54,883 nt of DNA from contig NZ_BCFL01000025.1 in the NCBI RefSeq assembly GCF_002217755.1, forward strand, positions 1 through 54,883, given 5' to 3'. A model generated the notes under the pieces. It was not told where the DNA came from and made no database searches. It was given only the letters and a program-made list of their open reading frames with translations. This document shows, in pieces, positions 22,749-31,492 of the stretch (the stretch's first letter is position 1; the number at the start of each line of letters is the position of its first letter). The position numbers and the translations under genes are program-made. The stretch is from Streptomyces hyaluromycini. GTDB lineage: Bacteria; Actinomycetota; Actinomycetes; Streptomycetales; Streptomycetaceae.

Positions 22749-23624
22749 TCAGGTGCCGTGCGCGGGGTTCTGCTGGTGCGGCACTTCGGGTGCGCCGACG
22801 GAGCCCAGCAGGGCCAGCCCGTCGGCTGAGGGGGAGCCCGGCTCGGCCTGCAGGATGACCAGCTGCTGGCCCGGGACGCTGCGGATGTCGAGGGCCTCGT
22901 GGCGCAGCTCCAGGTCCCCCACGACCGAGTGGTGGACCTGCTTGGTCTCGTAGGGCGGGACCCGGGTGTACTCGCGTGCCCACAGGGCGCGGAACTCGCC
23001 GCTGCGCACCGACAGCTCACCGACCAGCTCCAGGATGCGGGGGTCCTCCGGGGTGCTCGCGGCGGTCTGCCGAAGGTCGGCGACCGCCCGGTGCCTGGCC
23101 CGCTCCGGGCTGCGGTAGAAGGACTTCGCGGCCGGATCCAGGAAGAGCATGCGCAGCACGTTGTCGTGCTGCGCGAAGTCACGGTAGAGGGCGTCGGCCA
23201 GGGCGTTGGTGGCCAGCAGGTCCTGGGCGTGGCCGATGATGAAGGCCGGCGTCCTGGTCCAGCTCTCGATCAGCTGCCGCAGATGCGGGCGGACACGCTC
23301 GACCCGGACGGGCGCCCTGGTGCGACGGGCCGACGGCAGCGCCAGCCGGAAGAGTTCCCGCCTGTCCTCGTCCCCGAGCCGCAGCACACGGGCCATGGCC
23401 TCAAGGACCCGGGGCGACGGACTGACCTCACGGCCCTGTTCGAGCCGGCTGTAGTAGCTCAGGCTGACCCCCGCGAGCGTCGCGACCTCGTCGCGTCGCA
23501 GCCCCGGCACCCTCCGCCGGCCGGCGGTGAGCAGTCCTGCCGCCTCGGGGCTGAGGCGCTCTCTGCGGGAGCGGAGGAAATGACCCAGCCCTTCCACTGA
23601 GTCGAGGTGCGTGTCGTTGTCCAT
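22749..23624 (-). CDS. XRE family regulator with MmyB-like domain
   Basis: A 291-residue regulator. The N-terminal HTH of the Cro/C1 type reads LGHFLRSRRERLSPEAAGL, RRVPGLRRDEVATLAGVSLSYYSRLEQGR (residues ~10-70). Residues ~100-280 form an MmyB-like PAS-related ligand domain (TPAFIIGHAQDLLATNALADALYRDF, NVLRMLFLDPAAKSFY, VGELSVRSGEFRALWAREYTR, KQVHHSVVGDLELRHEALDI, PGQQLVILQAEPGSPSADGLALL). Such regulators often control adjacent SDR genes and may sense a fatty-acid-like ligand. A TAGCCT box ends 7 nt before the ATG, suggesting a leaderless mRNA. It is divergent from a second XRE/MmyB gene. Confidence 0.88.
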   Translation of the reverse strand: MDNDTHLDSVEGLGHFLRSRRERLSPEAAGLLTAGRRRVPGLRRDEVATLAGVSLSYYSRLEQGREVSPSPRVLEAMARVLRLGDEDRRELFRLALPSARRTRAPVRVERVRPHLRQLIESWTRTPAFIIGHAQDLLATNALADALYRDFAQHDNVLRMLFLDPAAKSFYRSPERARHRAVADLRQTAASTPEDPRILELVGELSVRSGEFRALWAREYTRVPPYETKQVHHSVVGDLELRHEALDIRSVPGQQLVILQAEPGSPSADGLALLGSVGAPEVPHQQNPAHGT

Positions 23625-23670
23625 GTCATCGAGGCTAGGCGGAAAACGCCCGGAAAAGTTCCGCCGACGG

Positions 23671-23687
23671 TGGGTGCATTACACCCA
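23671..23687. promoter_or_regulatory. inverted repeat between divergent XRE regulators
   Basis: TGGGTG (23671-23676) and CACCCA (23682-23687) are perfect 6-bp arms around CATTA. The site is 47 bp upstream of the minus-strand XRE/MmyB start, suitable for autoregulation. The right arm continues as CACCCAGGAT, as at 22734-22743. Confidence 0.5.
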
Positions 23688-23850
23688 GGATTACGGGCGC
23701 CATGGGGCGGGACCGTGCAACACCCCGGCCCTGACGTCTCGGTCGCCTCCCCCTCGGACACGGAATCACCCTCTGCGACGAACGCACGACCTCATGTGAT
23801 ATTGCACGCCCGGCACTTCTCACAGGACGGAATCCATCTACTCTTGCCGC

Positions 23851-24708
23851 ATGAGCAATGGGACGCCTTTGGGTGATTTTCTCCGAGCCCGCAGAGAAGC
23901 CCTGAAGCCGCACGACGTCGGTCTGCCCGAACACGGGCGGCGCCGGGTGCCGGGACTGCGCCGAGAGGAAGTCGCGCTGCTCGCCGGAGTCAGCTCCGAC
24001 TACTACATCAGGCTGGAACAGGGGCGCGAGAACAGCCCGTCCCCCCAGGTCCTCGATGCCGTGGCGCAGGCGCTGAAACTGGACGCGGAGTCCACCGACC
24101 ATCTCAACCGCCTCTGCCTGGCCGCCTCGCAGCGCCCGCGCGACCGGGGCGACGCGGAGGTCAGCCTGCAGCTGTTGCAGCTGATGGACGGCTGGGATCA
24201 CACTCCGGCCTTCGTCGTGGGCCCGGCCCTCGACATCATGGCGGGCAACTCCCTGGCCACCGCCCTGCACAGCGGTTTCGAGAAGTTCGACAACCTCGCC
24301 CGGATGGTGTTCGTCGACCCGGCCGGGCGCGACTTCTACCAGGAATGGGAGCGGGCCGCGCACTCCTGCGTCGCCGAGATCAGGGCCGCCTACGGCCATG
24401 ACCCCGAATCCGCCCGCATCGCCGAGGTCGTGGCGGAACTGTCCGCCCGGAGCGAGGAGTTCGCCGCGCTCTGGCAACTCCACGACGTCAAGGGCAAGTC
24501 CCAGGAGGGCAAGCACCTGAAACACCCTCAGGTCGGAGACCTGCACATCAAGTTCGCGGCGTTCACGGTCAACGGGGCCCCGCACCAGCAGCTGGTCGTC
24601 TACCAGGCCGAGCCGGCCGGCCCGACGGCGGCCGCCTTCGAGACGCTGAGGGCGATGGCCGCCCAGCCGAAGCAGGCCCGGGCCGGAGCGGTGGACGCGG
24701 GCACGTGA
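23851..24708 (+). CDS. XRE family regulator with MmyB-like domain
   Basis: A 285-residue paralogue of the divergent regulator. HTH: FLRARREALKPHDVGLPEHGRR, RVPGLRREEVALLAGVSSDYYIRLEQGR. Ligand domain: TPAFVVGPALDIMAGNSLATALHSGF, NLARMVFVDPAGRDFYQEW, VVAELSARSEEFAALWQLHDVKGKSQEGKHLKHPQVGDLHIKFAAF, HQQLVVYQAEPAGPTAAAFE. TACTCT (23839-23844) ends 6 nt before the ATG and no ribosome site is visible, so the message is probably leaderless. Its target genes are not obvious. Confidence 0.88.
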   Translation: MSNGTPLGDFLRARREALKPHDVGLPEHGRRRVPGLRREEVALLAGVSSDYYIRLEQGRENSPSPQVLDAVAQALKLDAESTDHLNRLCLAASQRPRDRGDAEVSLQLLQLMDGWDHTPAFVVGPALDIMAGNSLATALHSGFEKFDNLARMVFVDPAGRDFYQEWERAAHSCVAEIRAAYGHDPESARIAEVVAELSARSEEFAALWQLHDVKGKSQEGKHLKHPQVGDLHIKFAAFTVNGAPHQQLVVYQAEPAGPTAAAFETLRAMAAQPKQARAGAVDAGT

Positions 24709-24734
24709 GCTCGACTGCCTGGAGCGCTGATCCG

Positions 24735-25124
24735 ATGACGGGGCTCAAGTGGTGGCAACGAGTGGCGTTGATCGTGTGCTTGTGTGCGCTCACTCTGCCG
24801 TTGTGGTTCGCCGCCAAGAACACCTACCGCTTCGTCGACGGTCACCGGACCTTGACGGAAGGACATGTTCACTGCGACTGGGGCGGCCCCTGCCAGGGCG
24901 CGTGGCGGCTGCCCGGCGGACGGCAAGGGCGGGGTGAGATCGAAGGTCTGTCCTTCCAGGACGACGAAGAGCTCGTGACGGGCATACCGGTCTACGCGGG
25001 CGGGGACTGGGCTGTGGCCGACCGCTCCGACCTGGCTGTCCATGCGGCCCTGGAACTCGGCGGTGCTGTGATCGGCGCGGCTCTGGTGCTCTCGATGGCC
25101 TGGATCAGGTCCAGAGACCTCTGA
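24735..25124 (+). CDS. small membrane protein of unknown function
   Basis: A 129-residue protein with two hydrophobic segments: WWQRVALIVCLCALTLPLWF near the N-terminus and LELGGAVIGAALVLSMAW near the C-terminus. About 70 residues lie between them with a Cys pair (HCDWGGPCQG) that could form an extracytoplasmic disulfide. I do not recognise a family. The ATG at 24735 is placed just before the first helix. An earlier GTG at 24705 overlaps the upstream stop and is an alternative; neither start has a strong ribosome site. Confidence 0.55.
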   Translation: MTGLKWWQRVALIVCLCALTLPLWFAAKNTYRFVDGHRTLTEGHVHCDWGGPCQGAWRLPGGRQGRGEIEGLSFQDDEELVTGIPVYAGGDWAVADRSDLAVHAALELGGAVIGAALVLSMAWIRSRDL

Positions 25125-25249
25125 CCGTGCGGGGTGTGCCGGCGTCGCCCCCGGTCCGGAGCGAGATCACCGGAATCCGGTGAGGACCGCTCGCCTGTCC
25201 CGCGGCGAACCTGAGCGCGCGCCACCCCCGTACGTCGTCCACCCCCCGT

Positions 25250-26300
25250 GTGTCATCCACGAACCGCCGCTCGTTCCTTGCCCGCGGCGCGGCTCTCGCG
25301 GCCGTGCCCACGGTCGCCGCGCTGGCCGACGGCGCACTGGCCGGCCAGGCGTCGGCCGCCACGCTGCCCGACTACGCGCCGATCCCGCCGTCCGCACTCG
25401 GTCCCCGCCGTCAACGCGCAGGGCTACTACGTGGGCCGGGTCGAGAAGAACCTGTACTGGGTGACCGACGGCACCTACCAGGCGGCGTTCCTGACGACCC
25501 GTGAGGGGGTCGTGCTGTTCGACGCACCGCCGTCCATCGGGCACAACCTGCAGCGTGCCGTCGACGAGATCGCGTCCGCCAACGGCGTCTCCGGCAAAGT
25601 GACCCACCTGGTCTACTCCCACCACCACGCCGATCATCTCGGCGCGTCGTCGCTGTTCGGCCGCGACGTCGTACGGATCGGCCACGCCGAGACCAAACGG
25701 CTCCTGGCCCGCGACAACGACCCGGCCCGGCCGGTTCCCGACATCACCTTCGACAAGCGCCACACGCTGCGCGTCGGCGGGGAGCGCATCGAGCTGGCCT
25801 GGCACGGCACCAACCACACCCCCGACAACGTCTACATCCACCTGCCCGACCGCGACACCCTGATGCTCGTCGACGTCCTCCTGCCCGGCTGGGTCCCCTT
25901 CGACAGCTTCAACCTCAACGAGGACGTCCCCGGCTCCATCGCCGCCCCCGCCAAGGCCATGAGCTACCCGTGGAAGCACTTCATCGGCGGCCACATAGGC
26001 AGGCTGGGCACCCGCCAGGACATGGTGGTGTACCAGCAGTACGTGGACGACATCGTCGACAACGTCAAGAAGGCGCTGGCGACGGTCGACCCCACCCCGT
26101 ACTTCACGAAGTACGGGAACAACGTGTGGGCCGCGGTCAAGGAGTACCAGGCCGCCCAGGTCGCCTACGCCTCCGAACCGGTCGTCAGGAAGTACACCGG
26201 CGTCCTCGCCGCCGCCGACGTCTACACGGCCAGTACGACGTTCATCATTCTCGAGTCACTCCGCCTCGACCTCGGCGTGGGCTCGCAGGTCCACGCCTGA
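25250..26300 (+). pseudogene. Tat-exported metallo-beta-lactamase-fold hydrolase, frameshifted
   Basis: The gene is split over two frames. From GTG 25250 the first gives a twin-arginine signal (STNRRSFLARGAALAAVPTV...) and ATLPDYAPIPPSALG. From about 25405 the next frame gives AVNAQGYYVGRVEKNLYWVTDG and the whole hydrolase, with H-x-H-x-D-H (SHHHADHLGAS), a later His (WHGTNHTPDN), Asp (LMLVDVLLPGW) and His (FIGGHIGRLG). Removing one C from the CCCC at 25402-25405 would restore a single frame, so this is either a recent one-base insertion or a sequencing error. The restored protein would be ~350 residues, exported and probably zinc-dependent; substrate unknown. Confidence 0.75.
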
Positions 26301-26320
26301 CCGCGACCGGGATCGCGGTC
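26299..26320 (+). terminator. hairpin terminator
   Basis: GACCGCGA (26299-26306) pairs perfectly with TCGCGGTC (26313-26320) around a 6-nt loop. It begins within the stop codon of the metallo-beta-lactamase-fold gene. Confidence 0.6.
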
Positions 26321-26395
26321 CGGGCGGCCGAGGGCGGTCCGGGCCGGGCGGCCGGCGCGTCAAGTCGTCGCCGGGGTGCGGTGTTTCGCGTCGAC

Positions 26396-26401
26396 TAGGC
26401 T
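26396..26401 (+). promoter_or_regulatory. probable -10 box of leaderless LAL gene
   Basis: TAGGCT ends 6 nt before the GTG at 26408, and no ribosome site is present. This is the arrangement of leaderless Streptomyces promoters and supports that GTG as the start. Confidence 0.5.
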
Positions 26402-26407
26402 GGCCGC

Positions 26408-29101
26408 GTGCCTGGAAGACATGGCCCGGTGCCCGGTCCGCCGGCCGCGGCAGGCCCGGTCCGGGTACCGGGACGGGGCCGTCCCGGTCTGATCGGCCGT
26501 CGCGACCTGGTCGCCGCCTTGGAGCGCGCGGCCGAGAAGCGGGTGACGATCATCTCCGCGCCCGCCGGCAGCGGCAAGACGTCGTTGCTCCGCGAGTGGG
26601 CCGACCGCCCGCGTGCGGACCGCCGGGTCGCGTTCATGTCCGTGCGGCCGAACCAGCAGGACGCACAGCTGTTCTGGCTCGCGCTGCTGGAGGCGGTCCG
26701 CGGCGCGGCGGGCACCGCGGGTGCCGCCGAGCCGCCGCCCGCGACGCCCGGCTTCGACGGCGGCGCCATGGCGGACAGGATCCTGTCCGAGGCGACGGCG
26801 TCCGGCGGAACCTTCTTCCTCGTCATCGACGACCTGCACGAGCTCGGCTCGGCGGAGGCCATCGAGCAGCTCACGGCCCTGCTGGCGGATCTTCCCCGGG
26901 GCGTACACGCGATCCTGGCCACCCGTCAGGACCCGCCGCTGCGCCTGCACAGGCTGCGGCTGGCCGGGGAACTGGCCGAGCTCCGGGCCGCGCAGCTGCG
27001 CTTCACGGAGGCCGAGACCCGTGAGTTCCTCGCCGCTTGCGAAGTCGCGCTGCCCGACCATGCGGCGGGCGTGCTGCACCAGCGCACGGGGGGCTGGGCG
27101 GCCGGGCTGCGGCTCGCGGTGCTCTCCCTGGCCGGGCACCCGGATCCCGAACGGTTCGTCGCCGAGTTCTCCGGCAGTCACCGTACGGTCGCCGAGTACC
27201 TGACGGCCGAGATGCTGGAGCGGCAACCCGCCGAGGTGCAGCGTCTGCTGCTGCGCACCTCCCTGCTGGACCGGGTCGACGGCGAGCTCGCCGATCTGCT
27301 CACCGGCGCGACCGGGTCCGGGAGCATCCTGCTGGATCTGGAGGACGCCAACGCGTTCGTCGTGTCACTCGACCCGGGCCGCACCTGGTTCCGCTACCAC
27401 CGCATGTTCGCCGACCTGCTCCGGCTGGAACTTCGCCGCAGGTTCCCGCAGGCCGTCCCGGAGCTGCACCGGCTGGCCGCGCGCTGGTTCGCCGACCACG
27501 CCCAGGCCGTCGACGCCGTTCGGTACCGGCAGGCCGCCGGCGACTGGGCGGAGGCGGCCCGTCTCCTCACCGACCACACCGTCAGCCTCACGCTCGACGG
27601 GCAGGCCGGAACCGTGGTGGCGCTGCTGAGCGACTTCCCGCCCCGTACCGGCGAGGAATGCCCCGAGCTCGCCCTTGTGTACGCCAACGCCGATCTGCAC
27701 CGGCATCGCCTGGAGGAGGCCCGGGCCCGCCTGGAGATCGCCAGGTCGTACGCCGGCACGGCACCGGTCGGCCGCCGTCCTCGGCTGCGGATGGCGGCAG
27801 CCGCCCTGGAGCTGCTGCCGGCCCGGCTGCGCGGGCACTTCGACGACGTCTTCGAGCAGGCCGACGCGCTGCCCTCGCGGGTCGCCGGCCAGTCCCACAC
27901 CGAGGTCGCGCTCGCCAGCGATCTGCGGGCTCTCGTCCTCCTGAACCTGGGGGTCACCGAGGCCTGGTCGCTGCGGCTCGCCGACAGTGAACGGCACCTT
28001 CTGGAGGGCGCCGCGCTCGCCCGTGACATCGACCGCCCCTATCTGGAGGTGGCCTGTCTCGCCCACCTGGGTTTCGCCTCCGGCAACCGCTCCTTCGCCC
28101 TGGTCCGGCAGCGGTGCGAGCAGGCCCTGGCGCTGGCCGCTCGGTACGGCTGGGAGGCCCAGGCGGTGATCGCCTCGGCCCAGGCGTCCTTCGCCTGGAC
28201 GCTGATCTGCACGGGCGAGTTCGACCACGGCGAGCGGTGGCTGGATCGCGCGCGGCGGGCCACGCGGTCCGGGGGCGAACCGGGCATCCGGTTGCTGGTG
28301 CGTCTGGTCTCCGCGATGCTTCCGGCGGTGCGCGGCCGGCACCGCGAGGCGCTGGCCGAGTTGACGGCAGCCGAGGAGGTGCAGGCGCACATGGTGGGCC
28401 GGCACGGGCTGTCGACGCACGTGGCCGCCTGGACGATGGCGGCTCGGGCCCGGCTCGGGATGGTCGACGAGGCGAGGGCGGACCTCGCCGCTCTCGACGA
28501 CCGGGAGGCCGCCGTCGGGGAGATGCGCAACGCGGCCGCGGTGATCCGTCTCGCCGAGCGGGATCCCGCCGGCGCCCGCCGCGAGCTCCGGCCGGTCCTC
28601 GCCGGCCGCGCCCCCGTCAACTCCTTCCTCACCCCGGTCGAGGCCCGGCTCCTGGACGCGCTGACCTGCCGGGACCTGGGCGACGGCCACGCGGCGGGGG
28701 CAGCCGTGGAAGAGGCGCTGAACCTCGCCGAGGCGGACCGGATGATCCTGCCGTTCGCGATGACCGGCGCCTGGGAGCTGCTTGAGCCGGTACAGCAGAG
28801 GACGTCGCACGCCGCACTGGTCTCCGACATCCTCGACGCCGTCCGGGGCGGCGCCCCGGCCGGACCCGACCGAACGGCTCCGGGGCCGGCCGAGGAGCTC
28901 AGCCCGAGTGAGCTGCGCATCCTGCGCTACCTGCCGACGAACCTCACCCGGCCCGAGATCGCCGCCGAGCTGTCGGTCTCGCTCAACACCGTGAACACCC
29001 ACGTCCGGCGGATCTACGCCAAGCTCGGCGCCGGGGACCGGTCGGCGGCGGTGCAGCGCGGCCGGGAGCTGCGGCTGCTGTCGAACGGCGGCCGCGCCTG
29101 A
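26408..29101 (+). CDS. LuxR family regulator, large ATP-binding (LAL/MalT-like)
   Basis: An 897-residue LAL regulator. The N-terminal STAND ATPase shows Walker A (SAPAGSGKTS, about residues 50-59) and Walker B (FFLVIDDLHE, about 136-145), then RQDPPLRLHRLRLAGELAELR and TGGWAAGLRLAVLSL, as in MalT. A long helical region (about 340-800, RYRQAAGDWAEAARLL, ARLEIARS...) forms TPR-like repeats. The C-terminus has a LuxR HTH (ELSPSELRILRYLPTNLTRPEIAAELSVSLNTVNTHVRRIYAKLGAGDRSAAV). It should sense a small effector and activate transcription when ATP-bound. Target unknown; no adjacent same-strand operon is evident. Confidence 0.9.
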   Translation: MPGRHGPVPGPPAAAGPVRVPGRGRPGLIGRRDLVAALERAAEKRVTIISAPAGSGKTSLLREWADRPRADRRVAFMSVRPNQQDAQLFWLALLEAVRGAAGTAGAAEPPPATPGFDGGAMADRILSEATASGGTFFLVIDDLHELGSAEAIEQLTALLADLPRGVHAILATRQDPPLRLHRLRLAGELAELRAAQLRFTEAETREFLAACEVALPDHAAGVLHQRTGGWAAGLRLAVLSLAGHPDPERFVAEFSGSHRTVAEYLTAEMLERQPAEVQRLLLRTSLLDRVDGELADLLTGATGSGSILLDLEDANAFVVSLDPGRTWFRYHRMFADLLRLELRRRFPQAVPELHRLAARWFADHAQAVDAVRYRQAAGDWAEAARLLTDHTVSLTLDGQAGTVVALLSDFPPRTGEECPELALVYANADLHRHRLEEARARLEIARSYAGTAPVGRRPRLRMAAAALELLPARLRGHFDDVFEQADALPSRVAGQSHTEVALASDLRALVLLNLGVTEAWSLRLADSERHLLEGAALARDIDRPYLEVACLAHLGFASGNRSFALVRQRCEQALALAARYGWEAQAVIASAQASFAWTLICTGEFDHGERWLDRARRATRSGGEPGIRLLVRLVSAMLPAVRGRHREALAELTAAEEVQAHMVGRHGLSTHVAAWTMAARARLGMVDEARADLAALDDREAAVGEMRNAAAVIRLAERDPAGARRELRPVLAGRAPVNSFLTPVEARLLDALTCRDLGDGHAAGAAVEEALNLAEADRMILPFAMTGAWELLEPVQQRTSHAALVSDILDAVRGGAPAGPDRTAPGPAEELSPSELRILRYLPTNLTRPEIAAELSVSLNTVNTHVRRIYAKLGAGDRSAAVQRGRELRLLSNGGRA

Positions 29102-29286
29102 CGACGGAACGCGTCACCGGAGAGCGGGTGTCATCGGCTACCTGAACGCATCCTGACTGCGCCTGGTGATCACCGCCCGGACACCGCTGCCGTCCGCACA
29201 CGATGACCTCATGAACCTCCGCGCAGCCCGCCCGCGCATACCGGCGTCCCGTCCCGCCCCTGCCCCCGTGACGGAAGAAGGTCGCC

Positions 29287-29490
29287 GTGAATCCACCCCC
29301 TGCCTGCCCTCCACCGCTTGACCGGGCGACGAACTGGCTGCGGTGCCGGCTCGGCCGCGCCGTGCTGCTCTCCTACGGCGCCGCTCTGCTGCTGCCGGTC
29401 CTCGCCTACGGGCTGCTGCAGAAGACGGCCGCCGGCCGGATCGTCACCCGGGCCGCGGGCCGCGGCTCCCGCGCCGCGCCGGCGGGGGGG
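29287..29490 (+). pseudogene. possible 5' fragment of a small membrane protein gene
   Basis: From a GTG at 29287 (GAAGAAGG 5 nt upstream) the plus strand encodes about 68 plausible residues: a short charged start, then AVLLSYGAALLLPVLAYGLL, a good membrane helix. The frame then stays open into the antisense of the convergent response regulator, where it is no longer protein-like. Either a gene truncated by a rearrangement or chance. The rest of the 29102-29490 gap holds nothing recognisable. Confidence 0.25.
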
Positions 29491-30153
29491 TCACTCGCCG
29501 TGGGTCCGCAACCGGTGCTCGTAGGCGAAGATCACCACCTGCACCCGGTCCCGCAGCTGGAGCTTGGCGAGGATCCGGGTGATGTGGGTCTTCACGGTGG
29601 CCTCGGTCAGGAAGAGCCGTTCGGCGATCTCGGCGTTGGCCAGGCCGCTCGCGACGAGGTGGAAGACGTCCCGCTCCCGGGCGGTCAGCGTGTCGAAGAG
29701 CGCGCCGGCGGCGGCCTCCCGGGGCCAGGGCGCGATCTGCGCGAACCGGTCGACCAGGCCCCGGGTGATGCGCGGGGTCAGCACGGCGTCACCGGAGGAG
29801 ACGGCGCGGATCGCCTGGTGCAGGACGGCCGGGACCACGTCCTTGAGGAGGAACCCGCAGGCTCCGGCACGCAGGCCCTCGAAGGCGTACTCGTCGAGGT
29901 CGAAGGTGGTCAGGATGAGGACCCGGGAGGCCACGGTGCCGGTGATGCTCCGGGTCGCCTCGATACCGTCCATGACCGGCATGCGGACGTCCATGAGGAC
30001 GACGTCCGGGGCCGTGCGCCGGGTCAGGTCGACCGCCTCCGCCCCGTCCGCGGCCTCGCCGACGACCTCGATGTCCGGCATCGTGCCCAGCAGGCTGCGG
30101 AAGGCCATGCGGACCAGCGCCTGGTCGTCGGCGAGCAGGACCGAGATCGTCAT
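29491..30153 (-). CDS. NarL/FixJ response regulator
   Basis: A 220-residue response regulator. Receiver: ADDQ acidic pocket, phosphoacceptor D55 (VVLMDVRMP), T in ILTTFD and K in FLLKD. The C-terminal LuxR HTH reads LTARERDVFHLVASGLANAEIAERLFLTEATVKTHITRILAKL. Phosphorylated by the histidine kinase whose gene overlaps it by 4 nt (ATGA), so the two are translationally coupled. Start ATG 30153. Targets unknown. Confidence 0.92.
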   Translation of the reverse strand: MTISVLLADDQALVRMAFRSLLGTMPDIEVVGEAADGAEAVDLTRRTAPDVVLMDVRMPVMDGIEATRSITGTVASRVLILTTFDLDEYAFEGLRAGACGFLLKDVVPAVLHQAIRAVSSGDAVLTPRITRGLVDRFAQIAPWPREAAAGALFDTLTARERDVFHLVASGLANAEIAERLFLTEATVKTHITRILAKLQLRDRVQVVIFAYEHRLRTHGE

Positions 30154-31373
30154 CGCGGTTCTCCGAGTCTCAATTGGCCGAGCACGGCCCAGCCGGACGG
30201 GGTGGGGCCCGCGTGGAGGTCGCCGTCGAAGAGGGCGACGCGTTCGCGCATGCCGGTGAGCCCGTTTCCGGGGCGGACCGCACGGGCCGGGGTGCCGTCG
30301 TCGGCGATACGGAAGGCGACCGTGCGGGGCGCGCAGTCGAGGACGACGTCGACGCGGGAGGCGCCCCGGGCGTGCTTGACCACGTTGGTGAGGGCCTCCT
30401 GCACTATCCGGTAGAGGGTGGTCTGCGCCTGCGGGCTCATGTTCTCGCTGGTCCCGGTCTCGGTGAGCCGGACGTCCAGACCGGTCCGGCAGGTCTGGGC
30501 GACCAGACCCTTCAGCGCCGCCAGGTCGGGCTGCGGGGAGCGGTCGGCTCCGTCGTCCTCGCGCAGTACCCCGAGCAGCCTGCGGGTCCCGGCCAGCGAC
30601 TGCCGCCCGGTGGCGGCGGCCTGGAGCATCTTGTCGCGGGCGCCGTCCGGGTCGGTCGCGGTGGTGGCGGCCGCGGCCTCCGACAGGGCTACGACGACCA
30701 CCAGGCCGTGGGCGACGATGTCGTGCATCTCGCGGGCGATCCGGGTGCGTTCCGCCGCCGCGGCCAGTTGTGCCTGCTGTTCCCGTTCCCGTTCGAGCCG
30801 CTCGGCCCGGTCCTCGATGGAGGCCAGGTAGCGGTGCTGGGCCCGCACGGTCGTGCCGAGGAAGAACGCGGCGCCCGCCAGGCCGCCCAGGATCACCATG
30901 GCGTCGTTCACACTGCCCGCCGGCCCGAACCGCACCGACATCAGCACGACCCCGAGCCCCACGGCCGCCGCCGCGCCGAGTGCGAACCGCAGGTCCCGGT
31001 GGGCGGTGACGGTGTACAGCGCGACCAGGACCGCCAGCTCCGCGAACGACACCGTGCCCAGCGCCCACGTCAGCATCGCCACCGCCCAGCAGACCGCGAA
31101 GACGGCGAGCGGGGCGCGCCGGCGCAGCAGCAGGGGCCAGACGACGGCCATGGCCAGCGCCCAGTCCCGTACCCCGGCACGGTTGTAGAGCAGCTCGTGC
31201 GCCGCGAGCGCGGTGCACACCAGGCACGGCACGAGCAGCAGCACGGCCGCGGAATTCAGGCGCGTCCGGACCGGGGAAATCAGCGAAACCAGGGAAACCA
31301 CCTCGCCGAGATTACGGGAATTCGCCTCGGCCGCCATCAATCGATGGTCGTACATCGCCGGGAAAGAGCCCAC
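30150..31373 (-). CDS. NarL-type sensor histidine kinase
   Basis: A kinase of about 400 residues with four or five hydrophobic segments in the N-terminal half (AAVLLLVPCLVCTALAA..., FAELAVLVALYTV, DAMVILGGLAGAAFFL). Then a coiled segment, the HisKA_3 box (ERTRIAREMHDIVAHGLVVVV, His about residue 220) and an HATPase domain (TTLYRIVQEALTNVVKHARG as N-box, NGLTGMRERV as G-box). It has no large extracytoplasmic domain, so it may sense a membrane signal. The start is uncertain: GTG 31373 is used, but ATG 31355 or 31337 is equally possible and none has a good ribosome site. Confidence 0.88.
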   Translation of the reverse strand: MGSFPAMYDHRLMAAEANSRNLGEVVSLVSLISPVRTRLNSAAVLLLVPCLVCTALAAHELLYNRAGVRDWALAMAVVWPLLLRRRAPLAVFAVCWAVAMLTWALGTVSFAELAVLVALYTVTAHRDLRFALGAAAAVGLGVVLMSVRFGPAGSVNDAMVILGGLAGAAFFLGTTVRAQHRYLASIEDRAERLEREREQQAQLAAAAERTRIAREMHDIVAHGLVVVVALSEAAAATTATDPDGARDKMLQAAATGRQSLAGTRRLLGVLREDDGADRSPQPDLAALKGLVAQTCRTGLDVRLTETGTSENMSPQAQTTLYRIVQEALTNVVKHARGASRVDVVLDCAPRTVAFRIADDGTPARAVRPGNGLTGMRERVALFDGDLHAGPTPSGWAVLGQLRLGEPR

Positions 31374-31427
31374 CTTCGTCGGATGTCACGGACCTGACGT
31401 GGCCCTTAGCGTCTCCGTCCATCCCGG

Positions 31428-31463
31428 CAAGAGCACAGAGCAAGAGCACACAAGAGCACAGAG
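31428..31463. repeat. three tandem 10-bp repeats in leader
   Basis: CAAGAGCACA occurs at 31428-31437, 31441-31450 and 31451-31460, twice followed by GAG. They lie 30-65 bp upstream of the COG4705 gene start, between it and the divergent kinase gene. They may be regulator half-sites or a slippage product. Confidence 0.5.
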
Positions 31464-31492
31464 TAAGAAAAGGGAAAGAGGCGAAGGTATTC

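Noticed and set aside
23671..23687. Terminator interpretation of TGGGTG/CACCCA repeat
   Set aside because: It lies between divergent starts, so an operator is more sensible than a terminator.
29287..30414. 375-codon plus-strand frame
   Set aside because: Beyond about 29490 it is antisense to the response regulator and kinase, and its composition is that of a shadow frame; only the first part is kept as a doubtful fragment.
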